Positions 16,116 through 25,052 are shown, counted from the stretch's first letter. The stretch: DNA of 48,171 nt from Cesiribacter andamanensis AMV16 (GCF_000348925.1 NZ_AODQ01000019.1:1-48171); one strand, 5' to 3'. Numbers and translations: made by a program. Notes: generated from the letters alone by a model not told the origin.

Positions 16116-17969
16116 ATGTGCGGACTGGTCGGATTTATCTCATTTGACAAGCGGGAGCAACTGCAGCAGCACCCGCCCGGGGCATTGGCCTGCATCCGCC
16201 ACCGGGGCCCTGATGCCCGGGGCGAGTTTGCCGAAGGACCCGTCTGGCTGGGGCATGCGCGCCTGAGCATCCTGGACCCTACAGCGGCTGCTAACCAGCC
16301 CATGCAGTCGCGCTGCGGCCGCTGGGTGCTCATCTACAACGGGGAGCTTTACAATTTTAAGGAACTGGCCAGCCAGCTGGACGTACCGCTGCAGACCCAG
16401 TCCGATACCGAAGTGCTGCTGGAAGGCATTGCCCGCCGGGGAATGGACTTTGTGAAGCAGTGCCGGGGCATGTTTGCCTTTGCGCTCTACGACCGCCAGC
16501 AGCAGGTGCTGCACCTGTGCCGGGACCAGCTGGGCATTAAGCCCCTCTTTATTGCCCAAACGGGCAAAACACTGCTGTTTGCCTCGGAGCTGAAAGCCAT
16601 TACGGGCATGGCCGCCGGGCTGATGGACCTGAGCCTGAACCTGGAATCGATCAAAAAATTTCTGCACCTGGGCTACATACCCCGCCCGGCCACTATTTAT
16701 CGGGAAGTGGAGAAAATGGCACAGGGCAGCCTGCTGCAGTTTTCGGCGGCGGGCCTTCAGCGGCAAACCTACTGGCGGCTGGAAGATGTGGTGCGGGCAG
16801 AGGTGTCGGCCTCCTCCGAAGGGGAGGCGAAGCAGGCGCTAAAGGGTCTGCTGCAGTGCGCCATCGGCAGCCAGATGATCTCGGATGTGCCTTTTGGCAG
16901 CCTGCTGAGCGGAGGTATTGATTCCAGCCTGGTAACGGCCGTGGCCCAGTCGGTATCGGCCAGCCCGGTCAATACCTTTTCGGTAGGGCTTGAAAACAAA
17001 CAGGCCGATGAAAGCCGGTATGCCGCGGAGATTGCCCGCACCCTGGGAACGCAGCACCATACGCTGATGGTGAGCCCCAAGGAGTGCCTGGACATTGTGG
17101 AAGAGCTGCTGGGCCTCTATGATGAGCCCTATGCCGACTCCTCGGCTTTTCCCACCTACCTGGTGGCGCGCTTTGCCTCCCGGCATGTGAAAATGGTGCT
17201 GGCCGGCGATGGGGGCGATGAGCTCTTTATGGGCTACGGCATGTATACCTGGGCCAGCCGCCTGGCGCACCCGGCCATTCGCCATACCAAAGCGCTCTGG
17301 CCCCCCTTGCTGAAGCGCATGAGCCCCACCTACCAGCGGGCGGCAACCTTATTTGAGCCGGTAGCGGCGCAGGATCTGCCGGCGCATATCTTTTCGCAGG
17401 AGCAGTACTTTTTTACAGCTGCCGAAATTGAGGCCCTGGTGGACCTGCCGGGCTCCTCGGCCCTGCCCTATACCAACGCACTGGCACGCAGCCTGAGCCC
17501 GGCCGAGCAGCAGGCCTTCTTCGATCTGCAGTATTACCTGCCCGACGACCTGCTGGTAAAGGTGGACCGGGCCTCCATGGCCAATTCGCTGGAGGTGCGG
17601 CCGCCGCTGCTGGACCTGCGGCTGCTGGAGTTTGCCGTAAACCTGCCCGAAGACCTGCGCAAGCGCGGGGGCACTACGAAGTACCTGCTGAAAGAGGTGC
17701 TGTATGACTATGTGCCCCGGCGCTTTTTTGACCGGCCCAAGCGGGGCTTTTCCATACCGCTGCAGCAGTGGCTCAAGGGGGAGCTGCGCTACCTGCTCAG
17801 CGATTACCTGAACCCGGAGGTGCTGAAGCGCTACCCCTTTATTGACAGCCAAAAAGTGCAGGCCTACCTGCAGGCCTACCTGGGCGGGAAAGACTACCTC
17901 TACAACCGCCTGTGGCTGCTGGTGGTGCTGGTGTACTGGCTCGAGAACCACAACCATGCAAAAACCTAA
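16116..17969 (+). CDS. asnB: Asparagine synthase (glutamine-hydrolysing), AsnB-like
   Basis: A 617-residue two-domain amidotransferase. The N-terminal glutaminase begins MCGLVGF with the Cys2 nucleophile and has RHRGPDA at 28-34 and YNGELYN at 74-80. The synthetase domain has the pyrophosphate loop SGGIDSS at 265-271. It could make asparagine. Glycan clusters often carry such a paralogue that amidates sugar carboxylates (for example uronic or nonulosonic acids), and the position between two GT4 genes favours that reading. All key residues are present. Confidence 0.9.
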   Translation: MCGLVGFISFDKREQLQQHPPGALACIRHRGPDARGEFAEGPVWLGHARLSILDPTAAANQPMQSRCGRWVLIYNGELYNFKELASQLDVPLQTQSDTEVLLEGIARRGMDFVKQCRGMFAFALYDRQQQVLHLCRDQLGIKPLFIAQTGKTLLFASELKAITGMAAGLMDLSLNLESIKKFLHLGYIPRPATIYREVEKMAQGSLLQFSAAGLQRQTYWRLEDVVRAEVSASSEGEAKQALKGLLQCAIGSQMISDVPFGSLLSGGIDSSLVTAVAQSVSASPVNTFSVGLENKQADESRYAAEIARTLGTQHHTLMVSPKECLDIVEELLGLYDEPYADSSAFPTYLVARFASRHVKMVLAGDGGDELFMGYGMYTWASRLAHPAIRHTKALWPPLLKRMSPTYQRAATLFEPVAAQDLPAHIFSQEQYFFTAAEIEALVDLPGSSALPYTNALARSLSPAEQQAFFDLQYYLPDDLLVKVDRASMANSLEVRPPLLDLRLLEFAVNLPEDLRKRGGTTKYLLKEVLYDYVPRRFFDRPKRGFSIPLQQWLKGELRYLLSDYLNPEVLKRYPFIDSQKVQAYLQAYLGGKDYLYNRLWLLVVLVYWLENHNHAKT

Positions 17970-19200
17970 GGCTACCCTCTACATCAGCTACGATGGCATG
18001 ACTGACCCCCTGGGCCAGTCACAGGTGCTGCCCTACCTCTTTGGGCTGGCTGGGGCAGGCTACAGCATCATACTTGTGAGTGCCGAAAAAGAAGAGAATT
18101 TCCGCCAGCACCAAGCCAGCATTGCCGCCCTGATCCGGGAAAAGGGAGGGGAAAGGCTGCAATGGGAGCCGCTGCGCTACCACAAACGCCCTCCCGTGCT
18201 CTCTACCCTCTGGGACATCGGGGCCATGTACCGGCAGGTGCAGCGCTTGCTGAAACGCTATGATGTGCAGTTGCTCCACTGCCGCAGCTACATCAGCGCG
18301 CTCATCGGTCTGCGAGTAAAACGCCGCTTTGGCATCCCCTTCCTGTTCGATATGCGGGGCTTCTGGGTGGAAGAGCGGGTAGAAGGAGGGCTGTGGAAGC
18401 TGGAGAACCCCCTCTACCGGCAGGTGTACCGTTTTTTCAAGCAGAAGGAGCGGGAGTTCTTTAAAGAAGCCGCCGCGGTGGTGTCCCTGACCGAGGCGGG
18501 TAAAGCGATCATCCGGGAAAATAGGTGGACGAGTGCCCCCATTGAAGTGATTCCCTGCTGTGCCGACCTGGATTTTTTTTCGTACGAACGGGTTTCGGAG
18601 ACGGACAAAGCAGCGGCCAGGCAAACACTTGGGGTGCAGGCTGGGGACAGGATTGTCAGCTACCTGGGCAGCCTGGGTACCTGGTACATGCTGGACGAAA
18701 TGCTGGACTTTTTTGCCGTGCTGCTGGCAGCACATCCCCGCTACACCTTCCTGTTTATCACCAAAGACGATCCCCGGCAGGTATACAGCGCTGCCCGCCA
18801 GAAGGGAATTGATCCTACGAAAATTAAAGTAGTAGCGGCAAGCCGCCAGGAGGTGCCGGTGCTGGCCTGCCTGAGTGATTTCTCGGTCTTTTTTATCCGG
18901 CCCAGTTTTTCCAAGCAGGCCTCCTCGCCCACCAAGCATGCCGAACTGCTGGGCCTGGGCATTCCCGTCTTCTGCAATGCCGGGGTAGGGGATACAGATG
19001 CCGTAACCAGGGCGGTGCATCCAGGCCTGCTGATTCCAGCACTGGATAGTGAGACCTTTTCACAGTCAATTGCCCGGCTGCCGGAAATTTTAGCCATGCC
19101 TAGAGAGTCTCTGCGACTGGTAGCGCAGGAGCAGTATTCTCTTACAGAGGGAGTAGAGAAGTATAAAACACTCTATCATGCTCTTCTGAAAAGAATATAA
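17956..19200 (+). CDS. Family 4 glycosyltransferase
   Basis: Starting at the ATG at 17956 gives 414 residues beginning MQKPKATLYISYDGMTDPLG; the frame is open upstream to 17842, but that part is a shadow of the asnB gene. The Rossmann-type donor domain, a FDMRGFWVEER segment near the domain boundary and a C-terminal VVSLTEAGK/ISY-type pattern fit the GT4 (GT-B) fold. It overlaps asnB by 14 bases, implying coupling. It is the last gene of the forward operon and converges with the FkbM gene 19 bases away. Confidence 0.84.
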   Translation: MQKPKATLYISYDGMTDPLGQSQVLPYLFGLAGAGYSIILVSAEKEENFRQHQASIAALIREKGGERLQWEPLRYHKRPPVLSTLWDIGAMYRQVQRLLKRYDVQLLHCRSYISALIGLRVKRRFGIPFLFDMRGFWVEERVEGGLWKLENPLYRQVYRFFKQKEREFFKEAAAVVSLTEAGKAIIRENRWTSAPIEVIPCCADLDFFSYERVSETDKAAARQTLGVQAGDRIVSYLGSLGTWYMLDEMLDFFAVLLAAHPRYTFLFITKDDPRQVYSAARQKGIDPTKIKVVAASRQEVPVLACLSDFSVFFIRPSFSKQASSPTKHAELLGLGIPVFCNAGVGDTDAVTRAVHPGLLIPALDSETFSQSIARLPEILAMPRESLRLVAQEQYSLTEGVEKYKTLYHALLKRI

Positions 19201-19219
19201 GGCTCTCGGAAGGATGCTA

Positions 19220-20110
19220 TTATAGCAGCTTGAGCATACTGGCAGTAGCATGATCGCAACATAAAAAATTGTAGTAATCGCTTTTGCCGATTTGGTTCAC
19301 CTGCCTGATGCCCTTGTTCTCATCGATATTGAAGTATAAATAAGGTAAGTCTTTTAGGAGGGTGTTTAGCTGATCAGCCACTTCTTCCGTCAGTACTTCG
19401 ATGAGTAGGGTGGGCTGAAACTTCTGTAGATAATGCTCCATTCCCTTAAGAACCTCCGGTTCGTGGGTCTCCACGTCAACTTTGATCAGATCAATTGAAT
19501 CCAATCCATTTTCCTCGATGAAGCTTGCCAGCTTGATGGTCCTGATCCTGGTTTCAATGGTGCTGGTAGTAGGGGCATTCAGGTTTTTATTGACGGTTAC
19601 CGAGTACACGTGCTCACTGGGCAGGTCATAAATAATGGCTTCTCCGTCAGCATCAGAAACTGCTTTTTCTAGGCATAGGATGTCGTAACCGTTAAGGGTG
19701 TTGTTCGCAACCAGTTTTTCGTATACCCTTTTTACAGGCTCAAAGGCATATATGCGCGAATGTGGGTTCACAGTTTTGGCGATCAGGGCATAAATACCGG
19801 TGTTTGCGCCAATATCCAGAATAGTAGTAGCATTCTGGCAAAGTGCTACCCAAATCCCCAGCGATTCCTTCTCCCACCCCCCTTGTATGCCGCTCCAAAA
19901 GAGCTCATTTTCGATCTGGTAGCCGTAGTGGCGCATCAGGAAAGAATGGTCTTTATCAATAGGCACCTTAAATACTCCCTGAAAATGTAGGTGCTGATAT
20001 AGCGAAGGATGAGGTTTCCAGAATTTTCGGATGATATGAAATAACTGTTTTTTGAAGGGGAGCTGGCGGTATATGCTTCGAAGTATGGGCTTGATCATGG
20101 CACTGGGCAA
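19220..20110 (-). CDS. FkbM-family SAM methyltransferase
   Basis: A 296-residue protein on the reverse strand. SAM motif ILDIGANTGIYALIA is at about 98-112 and the catalytic-side segment LIKVDVETHEPEVLKGME in the C-terminal third, both standard for FkbM methyltransferases. It would O-methylate a sugar of the glycan or a lipid-linked intermediate. An internal Met5 is an equally good start. It follows the aminotransferase gene by 12 bases in the same direction, so the two form a small reverse operon facing the glycosyltransferase operon. Confidence 0.83.
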   Translation of the reverse strand: MPSAMIKPILRSIYRQLPFKKQLFHIIRKFWKPHPSLYQHLHFQGVFKVPIDKDHSFLMRHYGYQIENELFWSGIQGGWEKESLGIWVALCQNATTILDIGANTGIYALIAKTVNPHSRIYAFEPVKRVYEKLVANNTLNGYDILCLEKAVSDADGEAIIYDLPSEHVYSVTVNKNLNAPTTSTIETRIRTIKLASFIEENGLDSIDLIKVDVETHEPEVLKGMEHYLQKFQPTLLIEVLTEEVADQLNTLLKDLPYLYFNIDENKGIRQVNQIGKSDYYNFLCCDHATASMLKLL

Positions 20111-20122
20111 GGGGAGCTCCCT

Positions 20123-21217
20123 TTAGGTAAGAAATTCTATGATGGTTTCGGCAATATAAACAATCTCCTGTTTAGTTAGCTCCGGGTACAGCGGCAGCGA
20201 TAGAAGATCCTGCTGATAGCCCGCCGCCACTGGATACTCTTCGGGTGTGTGCCTCAAGTGAGCATAGGCAGGCAGCAGCGGCAGGAGGGAGGGGTAGTGC
20301 AGGGCTGTGCCGATCCCTTTGCTTTCAAGATAGGCCTTAAGGGCATCTCGCTGCCGGCTGCGCACCACATAAAGATGATAGGTATGGGTGCATCCCTCCC
20401 GCACAGGCGGCAGCTGCAGGCCGCTACCGGCCAACAGCTCGCTATAGCGCTGGCTGAGGCGGATGCGGGATTCGGTCCAGCGTGGGAGGTGCGGGAGCTT
20501 GGTCAGCAAAATGGCGGCCTGCAGCGTATCCATGCGGCTGTTAATGCCCTCTATCTGGTGCGTCTTTACTCCCCCCATATTGGCAAACAGCCGGCACTTT
20601 TCAGCCAGCGCCGCATCATTGGTGAGAATGCAGCCGGCATCACCCAGAGCCCCCAGGTTTTTGGTAGGATAGAAGCTGAAAGCGGCCGCATGGCCCATGG
20701 TGCCGCACAGCTGGCCCTTGTAGCGGCTCAGGTGGGCCTGCGCACAGTCTTCCAGCACCAGCAGCTGGTGGCGGCGGGCAATCTCCAGAATCGGGTCCAT
20801 ATCGGCCGGCTGGCCGTAGAGGTGTACGGGGATAAGGGCCCGGGTGCGAGGGGTGATAAGGGCTTCCAGCCGGGCGGGATCAAGCGTATAATAGCCAGGC
20901 TCGCAATCGGCAAAGACAGGGGTGGCGCCGCACTGGCTGATGCAGGAGGCCGAGGAGATCCAGCTCAGGGCCGGGGTGATCACCTCATCGCCCGGGCCAA
21001 TGCCCAGCATCTTCAGGCTGATGTAAAGCGCATCGGTACCATTGGCTACCGGAATGCAGTGACGTACCCCATGCAGGCGCGCAAAGGCCTCGCTGAATTC
21101 CTCCAGCCACCTGCCCCCGATAAACTGCCCCCCTTCCAGCACTTGCCGGATTGCGCGGTCGATCTCAGCCTGGATGCTAAGGTACTGGGCGTGCAGGTCG
21201 ACAAAAGGAATATGCAT
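20123..21217 (-). CDS. DegT/DnrJ/EryC1/StrS-type sugar aminotransferase
   Basis: A 364-residue PLP enzyme. ANGTDALYISLKMLGIGPGDEV (58-79) and EDCAQAH with Asp157 form the cofactor site; Lys186 in SFYPTKNLGALGDAG is the Schiff-base lysine. Family members transaminate keto-sugar nucleotides such as UDP-4-keto-6-deoxysugars or 3-keto sugars. A keto-sugar from the LegB-like dehydratase is a possible substrate, but other amino sugars are as likely. It reads divergently from the Lrp gene across a repeat-rich region and is upstream of the FkbM gene. Confidence 0.9.
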   Translation of the reverse strand: MHIPFVDLHAQYLSIQAEIDRAIRQVLEGGQFIGGRWLEEFSEAFARLHGVRHCIPVANGTDALYISLKMLGIGPGDEVITPALSWISSASCISQCGATPVFADCEPGYYTLDPARLEALITPRTRALIPVHLYGQPADMDPILEIARRHQLLVLEDCAQAHLSRYKGQLCGTMGHAAAFSFYPTKNLGALGDAGCILTNDAALAEKCRLFANMGGVKTHQIEGINSRMDTLQAAILLTKLPHLPRWTESRIRLSQRYSELLAGSGLQLPPVREGCTHTYHLYVVRSRQRDALKAYLESKGIGTALHYPSLLPLLPAYAHLRHTPEEYPVAAGYQQDLLSLPLYPELTKQEIVYIAETIIEFLT

Positions 21218-21628
21218 ACGGAAGCATTAAGCGAGCCAGAACAAAAAATCATTAACCCCCACGGCAAAACTCCACATGCTGCAGGGGTGCCGGAGCAATA
21301 TACTAGCCCCAACACAGTTTCTATAAAGAATCTACCCAAAATAAAACAGCATACCCCTGACTTTCCCAGCACCCCAAGCCCCAAAGGGGCGGCATACCCC
21401 CAGCATAGGGTGCAGCCCTATGCTACAATCCCTATGCTACCTTCCAATGCTACCAGCTAATGATAAACTGATTCTGGCGGCCAGCTCCCCCTCTCTGCAG
21501 GAGAGGGGGCTGGGGGGTGAGGTCCCCAAACCATCTTCTGTTATCCTGGAATTAACAAAATTAAAACAAAATATTCTTTAGCAGATTACCGAAATAACAC
21601 TAATTTTGCCCCGTTAACACCCAAACCT
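21218..21628. repeat. Divergent intergenic region with several hairpin-forming repeats
   Basis: There is no gene in these 411 bases. Three inverted repeats stand out. GCCCC-AAA-GGGGC is near 21379-21391. A perfect 9-base stem AGCATAGGG/CCCTATGCT is at 21402-21410 and 21416-21424, with a third CCCTATGCT at 21430-21438. A C-rich hairpin is at 21481-21514 (CCAG..CCCCCTCTC paired with GAGAGGGGGCTGG). The last resembles the arms of the palindromic elements at 29918 and 34911. They lie upstream of both flanking genes, so they are not simple terminators. Confidence 0.6.
21577..21608 (+). promoter_or_regulatory. Promoter of the Lrp/AsnC gene
   Basis: TTTA at 21577-21580 is followed after 20 bases by TAATTTTG at 21601-21608, an exact TAnnTTTG -7 box. 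The surrounding 60 bases are very AT-rich. Transcription would begin roughly at 21613-21616, leaving a leader of about 15 bases before the ATG at 21629. The -33 element has A instead of G at its last position. Confidence 0.45.
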
Positions 21629-22099
21629 ATGAACTATAAGCTCGACCAGATCGACCGCAAGATCCTGGAGATACTACAAAATAACGCTAAGATCACCAAT
21701 GCCCAGCTCTCCAAGGAGGTAGGCCTGTCGCCGGCCCCCACCCTGGAGCGGGTAAAAAAGCTGGAGCAAACCGGCATTATCCAAAGCTACCATGCCAAGC
21801 TGGACCCCGCCAAAATAGGCCTGGGCGTGTCTACCTTTGTGCATGTGGGCCTGAAGGGGCACAACAAGGAGAACATCGAAATCTTTTTGAACGCCATCCG
21901 CGAGATCGACGAGATCATTGAGTGTCACCACGTTACGGGCACCGGCGACTTTGTGCTGCGGGTGATTGCCAAGGACATCACCTCCTACCAGCGCCTGATG
22001 CTGGAAAAGGTAAGCGAGATCTCCGTAGTGGACAACCTGCAGTCGATGGTGATCCTCTCTACCTTTAAAGAAAAGAAAAGCATGCCGCTGCCTCTCTAA
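21629..22099 (+). CDS. Lrp/AsnC-family transcriptional regulator
   Basis: A 156-residue regulator. The N-terminal winged helix (residues 5-55; LDQIDRKILEILQNNAKITNAQLSKEVGLSPAPTLERVKKLE region) binds DNA. The C-terminal RAM domain (about 65-145; VHVGLKGHNKENI to SISEISVVDNLQSMVILSTFK-type end) binds amino acids or related effectors and forms oligomers. Length and layout are canonical. It has its own promoter and a strong terminator, so it is a single-gene unit; AsnC/Lrp proteins often regulate themselves. Its targets are unknown. Confidence 0.92.
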   Translation: MNYKLDQIDRKILEILQNNAKITNAQLSKEVGLSPAPTLERVKKLEQTGIIQSYHAKLDPAKIGLGVSTFVHVGLKGHNKENIEIFLNAIREIDEIIECHHVTGTGDFVLRVIAKDITSYQRLMLEKVSEISVVDNLQSMVILSTFKEKKSMPLPL

Positions 22100-22133
22100 G
22101 GCAGTGCGGACGCAGTGCGAAATTTGCTCCTGG

Positions 22134-22164
22134 AGTCTTTGCTTTACGGCAAAGACTTTTTTTA
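22134..22164 (+). terminator. Rho-independent terminator after the Lrp gene
   Basis: A perfect 9-base stem AGTCTTTGC/GCAAAGACT (22134-22142 and 22149-22157) with loop TTTACG is followed by a run of seven T. It lies 35 bases after the Lrp stop and before the start chosen for the next gene, which is one reason for preferring that later start. Confidence 0.85.
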
Positions 22165-22238
22165 TTTTAGCTTCCCGAATCTGCGCACAGGGCTGGCTGC
22201 CGAAGGCCAGGCCTTTATCCCTCTCTACGGACACCTGC

Positions 22239-22967
22239 ATGAGCCCGATCCAGAAACTCTCCATCATAATGCCTGCCTACAATGAAGGGCAAAGCATACA
22301 CCTGATCCTGGAGAAAATAAAAGGGGTGCAGCTGCAGGCGGGGATTAATAAAGAAGTGATCATTGTAAACGACGCCTCTACGGATAATACGGAAGCGGCC
22401 GTGCTGCAGTATAGGGAGGCAAACCCGGAGCTGAACATTCTGTATATATGCCAGCCGGAAAACAGGGGGAAAGGGGCTGCCCTGCATGCGGGAATCGCCC
22501 GGGCAACAGGCGAATACCTGATCATTCAGGATGCCGACCTGGAATATGACCCGCAGGAGTACAACGACCTGCTGCAGCCGGTGCTGAAGGGAATGGCGGA
22601 TGTGGTCTATGGCTCCCGTTTTATGGGAAGTAACCCGCACCGCATCCTGTTCTTCTGGCATACACTGGGCAATAACTTTCTTACCTTTATCTCCAACATG
22701 TTCACCAACCTGAACCTGACGGACATGGAAACCTGCTACAAGCTGTTCCGCACCGAGCTGATCCAGGGCCTGGTGCTGCGGGAAAAACGCTTTGGTTTTG
22801 AGCCGGAGGTTACGGCAAAGATGGCCCGCATTCCGGGCATCCGGATTTACGAAGTAGGCATTTCCTATTACGGCAGAACCTATGCAGAAGGGAAAAAGAT
22901 TGGCTGGCAGGATGGGGTGCGCGCCCTCTACTGCATCCTGAAATATGGGCTGCTGAGAATTAAATAA
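22239..22967 (+). CDS. Polyprenyl-phosphate sugar synthase-type GT2 (DPM1-like)
   Basis: With the ATG at 22239 the protein has 242 residues starting MSPIQKLSIIMPAYNEG; the frame is open to 22104 but that part crosses the terminator. VNDASTDN at 43-50 and QDADLEYDP at 97-105 match dolichyl/polyprenyl-phosphate mannose or glucose synthases. No C-terminal membrane helices are present, so it is of the DPM1-like soluble type. It would make a lipid-phosphate sugar. The GT-C protein encoded 25 bases downstream is the expected user of such a donor. Confidence 0.87.
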   Translation: MSPIQKLSIIMPAYNEGQSIHLILEKIKGVQLQAGINKEVIIVNDASTDNTEAAVLQYREANPELNILYICQPENRGKGAALHAGIARATGEYLIIQDADLEYDPQEYNDLLQPVLKGMADVVYGSRFMGSNPHRILFFWHTLGNNFLTFISNMFTNLNLTDMETCYKLFRTELIQGLVLREKRFGFEPEVTAKMARIPGIRIYEVGISYYGRTYAEGKKIGWQDGVRALYCILKYGLLRIK

Positions 22968-22992
22968 CAACAGAAGCTAATAACCGCCCTAC

Positions 22993-24330
22993 ATGCACAT
23001 GAGCAGAAAATGGTTTCCCAACACCCCTCTGGGCGCTTTTACTCCTTTTTTGCTGCTCTACCTGTGCCTGGTGCTCTACCTGCATACCGATACCATGTAT
23101 GGGGATGAGGCCAGGTATTGGGAGTTTGCCCAGAATTTACTGCAGGGCTTCTATTCACCGCCGGCACCCGATATCAACCTGTGGAATGGTCCAGGCTATC
23201 CGCTGTTTCTGCTCCCCTTTGCGGTGCTGGGGCTTCCCCTGCTGGCTATTACCCTGGCCAATGCGGTTCTCTACTGGGCATCGGTACTGCTACTCTACCA
23301 TAGCCTGTTAGGGTATGTGTCCCGGCGGACTGCCCTGCTGCTTTCGCTCTTCTGGGCAGGCTACTATATTGCCTTTCAGGAACTGCCCAGCCTGCTGTCG
23401 GAGCCGCTTACGCTGTTTTTGGTAACGGCCATTGCCTATTGCTGGTCCAGGGCCTTTCGGGAGGCGAGTACCCGGTGGATGGTGGTGGCCGGGCTGCTGC
23501 TGGGCTGGCTCACCCTCACCAAGATCATCTTCGGCTATGTGGTGCTGGTGTTGCTGGCTGGTAGTGTGCTCTATGCAGGCATCAGCAGGACAGCCAATGC
23601 CCGGCGCCTCGCCTACTGCTTTGGCGTAGCTTTTCTGCTGTGTGTACCCTACCTGCTTTATACCTATTCGCTTACGGGCCGGGTCTTGTACTGGGGGAAC
23701 TCCGGGGGGATGAGCCTGTACTGGATGAGCACACCGGTAGAGGGGGAGTACGGCGACTGGAACAACGAGACTTTTACCGCCAACTGTGGCCTGCCCAACA
23801 TGCCCTGCAGCGCCCCCTTACTGGCAGTTCACCACCAGGCAGACATAGCGTATGTTTCTCAATTTGTAGGGGTGGCCAAGGATGATGCCTATAAAAGGAT
23901 TGCAATCGACAACATCAAAGCGCATCCCGTAAAGTATGTGCGCAACTGGCTGGCCAATATCGGCAGGCTGCTGTTTGGCATTCCGGCCAGCTACTTCTAT
24001 CAGCGGGAAGCCACACTGGCGCGCATTCTCCCCAATGGGGTGCTGCTAACCTTCATGCTTATTGCGGCCGTACCCACCATCCGTAGCTGGCGACGGGTGG
24101 CGCTGGAGATTCGGATACTGGTCCTGCTTTTGCTGCTCTACCTGGGGGCAAGCTCTCTGCTAAGTGCCTATCCCCGCCAGTTCTATGTGGTAGTGCCCAT
24201 GCTGCTGCTTTGGATTGGCTATGTGCTGGAGCGCAGCTTGCGGATAAGCCTGCAGATTGGGAGTGCTGGGGAAGCTGGCTGTGCCAAACCGCCGGCAACA
24301 GGAAAAGAATGCAACCTTACGTTTCTATAA
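22993..24330 (+). CDS. GT-C integral-membrane glycosyltransferase (GT39/ArnT-like)
   Basis: A 445-residue polytopic protein with about ten hydrophobic helices. The first extracytoplasmic loop carries MYGDEARYW with Asp38-Glu39, the catalytic acidic pair of GT-C enzymes. A long hydrophilic loop (about 230-300) includes several Cys. Such proteins transfer a sugar from polyprenyl phosphate to a glycan, lipid or protein on the periplasmic side. The adjacent DPM1-like synthase would provide its donor. The acceptor is unknown. Confidence 0.8.
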   Translation: MHMSRKWFPNTPLGAFTPFLLLYLCLVLYLHTDTMYGDEARYWEFAQNLLQGFYSPPAPDINLWNGPGYPLFLLPFAVLGLPLLAITLANAVLYWASVLLLYHSLLGYVSRRTALLLSLFWAGYYIAFQELPSLLSEPLTLFLVTAIAYCWSRAFREASTRWMVVAGLLLGWLTLTKIIFGYVVLVLLAGSVLYAGISRTANARRLAYCFGVAFLLCVPYLLYTYSLTGRVLYWGNSGGMSLYWMSTPVEGEYGDWNNETFTANCGLPNMPCSAPLLAVHHQADIAYVSQFVGVAKDDAYKRIAIDNIKAHPVKYVRNWLANIGRLLFGIPASYFYQREATLARILPNGVLLTFMLIAAVPTIRSWRRVALEIRILVLLLLLYLGASSLLSAYPRQFYVVVPMLLLWIGYVLERSLRISLQIGSAGEAGCAKPPATGKECNLTFL

Positions 24331-24462
24331 ATACTTTATTTAATTTGCCGGCAGGGAGTTTGAATTCGTATGAACCCCATTCCTGGCGCGCAAGGGATGT
24401 TCTTTTGCTGACAGGATAGGTATCACTTCGTATGCATTAACCTCCACACTCAACATCATCCT

Positions 24463-24957
24463 ATGGCCCCCATCCTCACCCAAGACCAGATCCGGCAGAA
24501 AGTACGGCGCATTGCCTTTGAGATCTACGAGAATAATTTTGACGAGCAGGAGCTCTGGCTGGTGGGTATCCAGGGGCAGGGCTGGCGCCTGGCCCAGATG
24601 CTGCAGGAGGTGCTGCAGGAGATCAGCCCCCTGAAGGTGAGCCTTATCCGTCTGGAGCTCAACAAGCAGGCCCCCCTCCAAACCGATATCGTGCTGCATG
24701 GCGCCCCCGACTCGCTGCAGGACAAAACCATTATCCTCACCGACGATGTGCTGAATACCGGCCGCACGCTGGCCTACAGCCTCAAGCCCTTTCTGCACCA
24801 GCGCATCCGCCGCCTGGAGATTGCCGTGCTGGTAAACCGCAGCCATACCACCTTTCCGGTGCAGGCCAAGTACACCGGCTACCAGCTGGCCACCACCCTC
24901 TCGGAGCATATTGATGTGCAGCTGGAAACGAGCCAGATGGCGGTGTTTCTGCGCTAA
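24463..24957 (+). CDS. PyrR-like phosphoribosyltransferase
   Basis: A 164-residue type I PRTase. The PRPP-binding motif TIILTDDVLNTGRTL lies at 89-103, and the length and N-terminal layout match PyrR/uracil phosphoribosyltransferase-like proteins. In Firmicutes PyrR attenuates pyr operons and has weak UPRTase activity; whether the Bacteroidota protein has an RNA-binding role is not evident, since no pyr gene is adjacent. A hypoxanthine/uracil salvage function is an alternative. The stop overlaps the ATG of a 31-codon frame (TAATG). Confidence 0.75.
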   Translation: MAPILTQDQIRQKVRRIAFEIYENNFDEQELWLVGIQGQGWRLAQMLQEVLQEISPLKVSLIRLELNKQAPLQTDIVLHGAPDSLQDKTIILTDDVLNTGRTLAYSLKPFLHQRIRRLEIAVLVNRSHTTFPVQAKYTGYQLATTLSEHIDVQLETSQMAVFLR

Positions 24958-25052
24958 TGTCGCCGGATAGTGCCTACCAATTTCCCCTTGCCGATGAGCT
25001 GTTTGTCTCAGCCACTGCACTGCATTTCTTAAAGCAGTACTTTAAGGAGTAG
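24957..25052 (+). CDS. Possible small protein (31 aa) coupled to the PRTase gene
   Basis: The frame ATG at 24957-24959 overlaps the PRTase stop codon as TAATG, the classical arrangement for translational re-initiation. It encodes 31 residues with a mixed, protein-like composition (FPLADELFVSATALHFL in the middle) and ends with TAG at 25050-25052. I do not recognise it. It may be a genuine small protein, the remnant of a longer gene, or chance. Confidence 0.3.
   Translation: MSPDSAYQFPLADELFVSATALHFLKQYFKE

Noticed and set aside
18019-19020. A 333-codon antisense frame opposite the GT4 gene
   Set aside because: Composition is that of a complementary-strand shadow and the forward frame carries the GT4 motifs.
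20249-21460. A 403-codon forward frame opposite the DegT aminotransferase
   Set aside because: The reverse frame has the complete PLP-enzyme signature; this frame is Gln/Ala/His-rich without any domain.
22104-22238. Longer N-terminus of the DPM1-like gene
   Set aside because: It would translate through the Lrp terminator hairpin; the GT2 domain starts at 22239.
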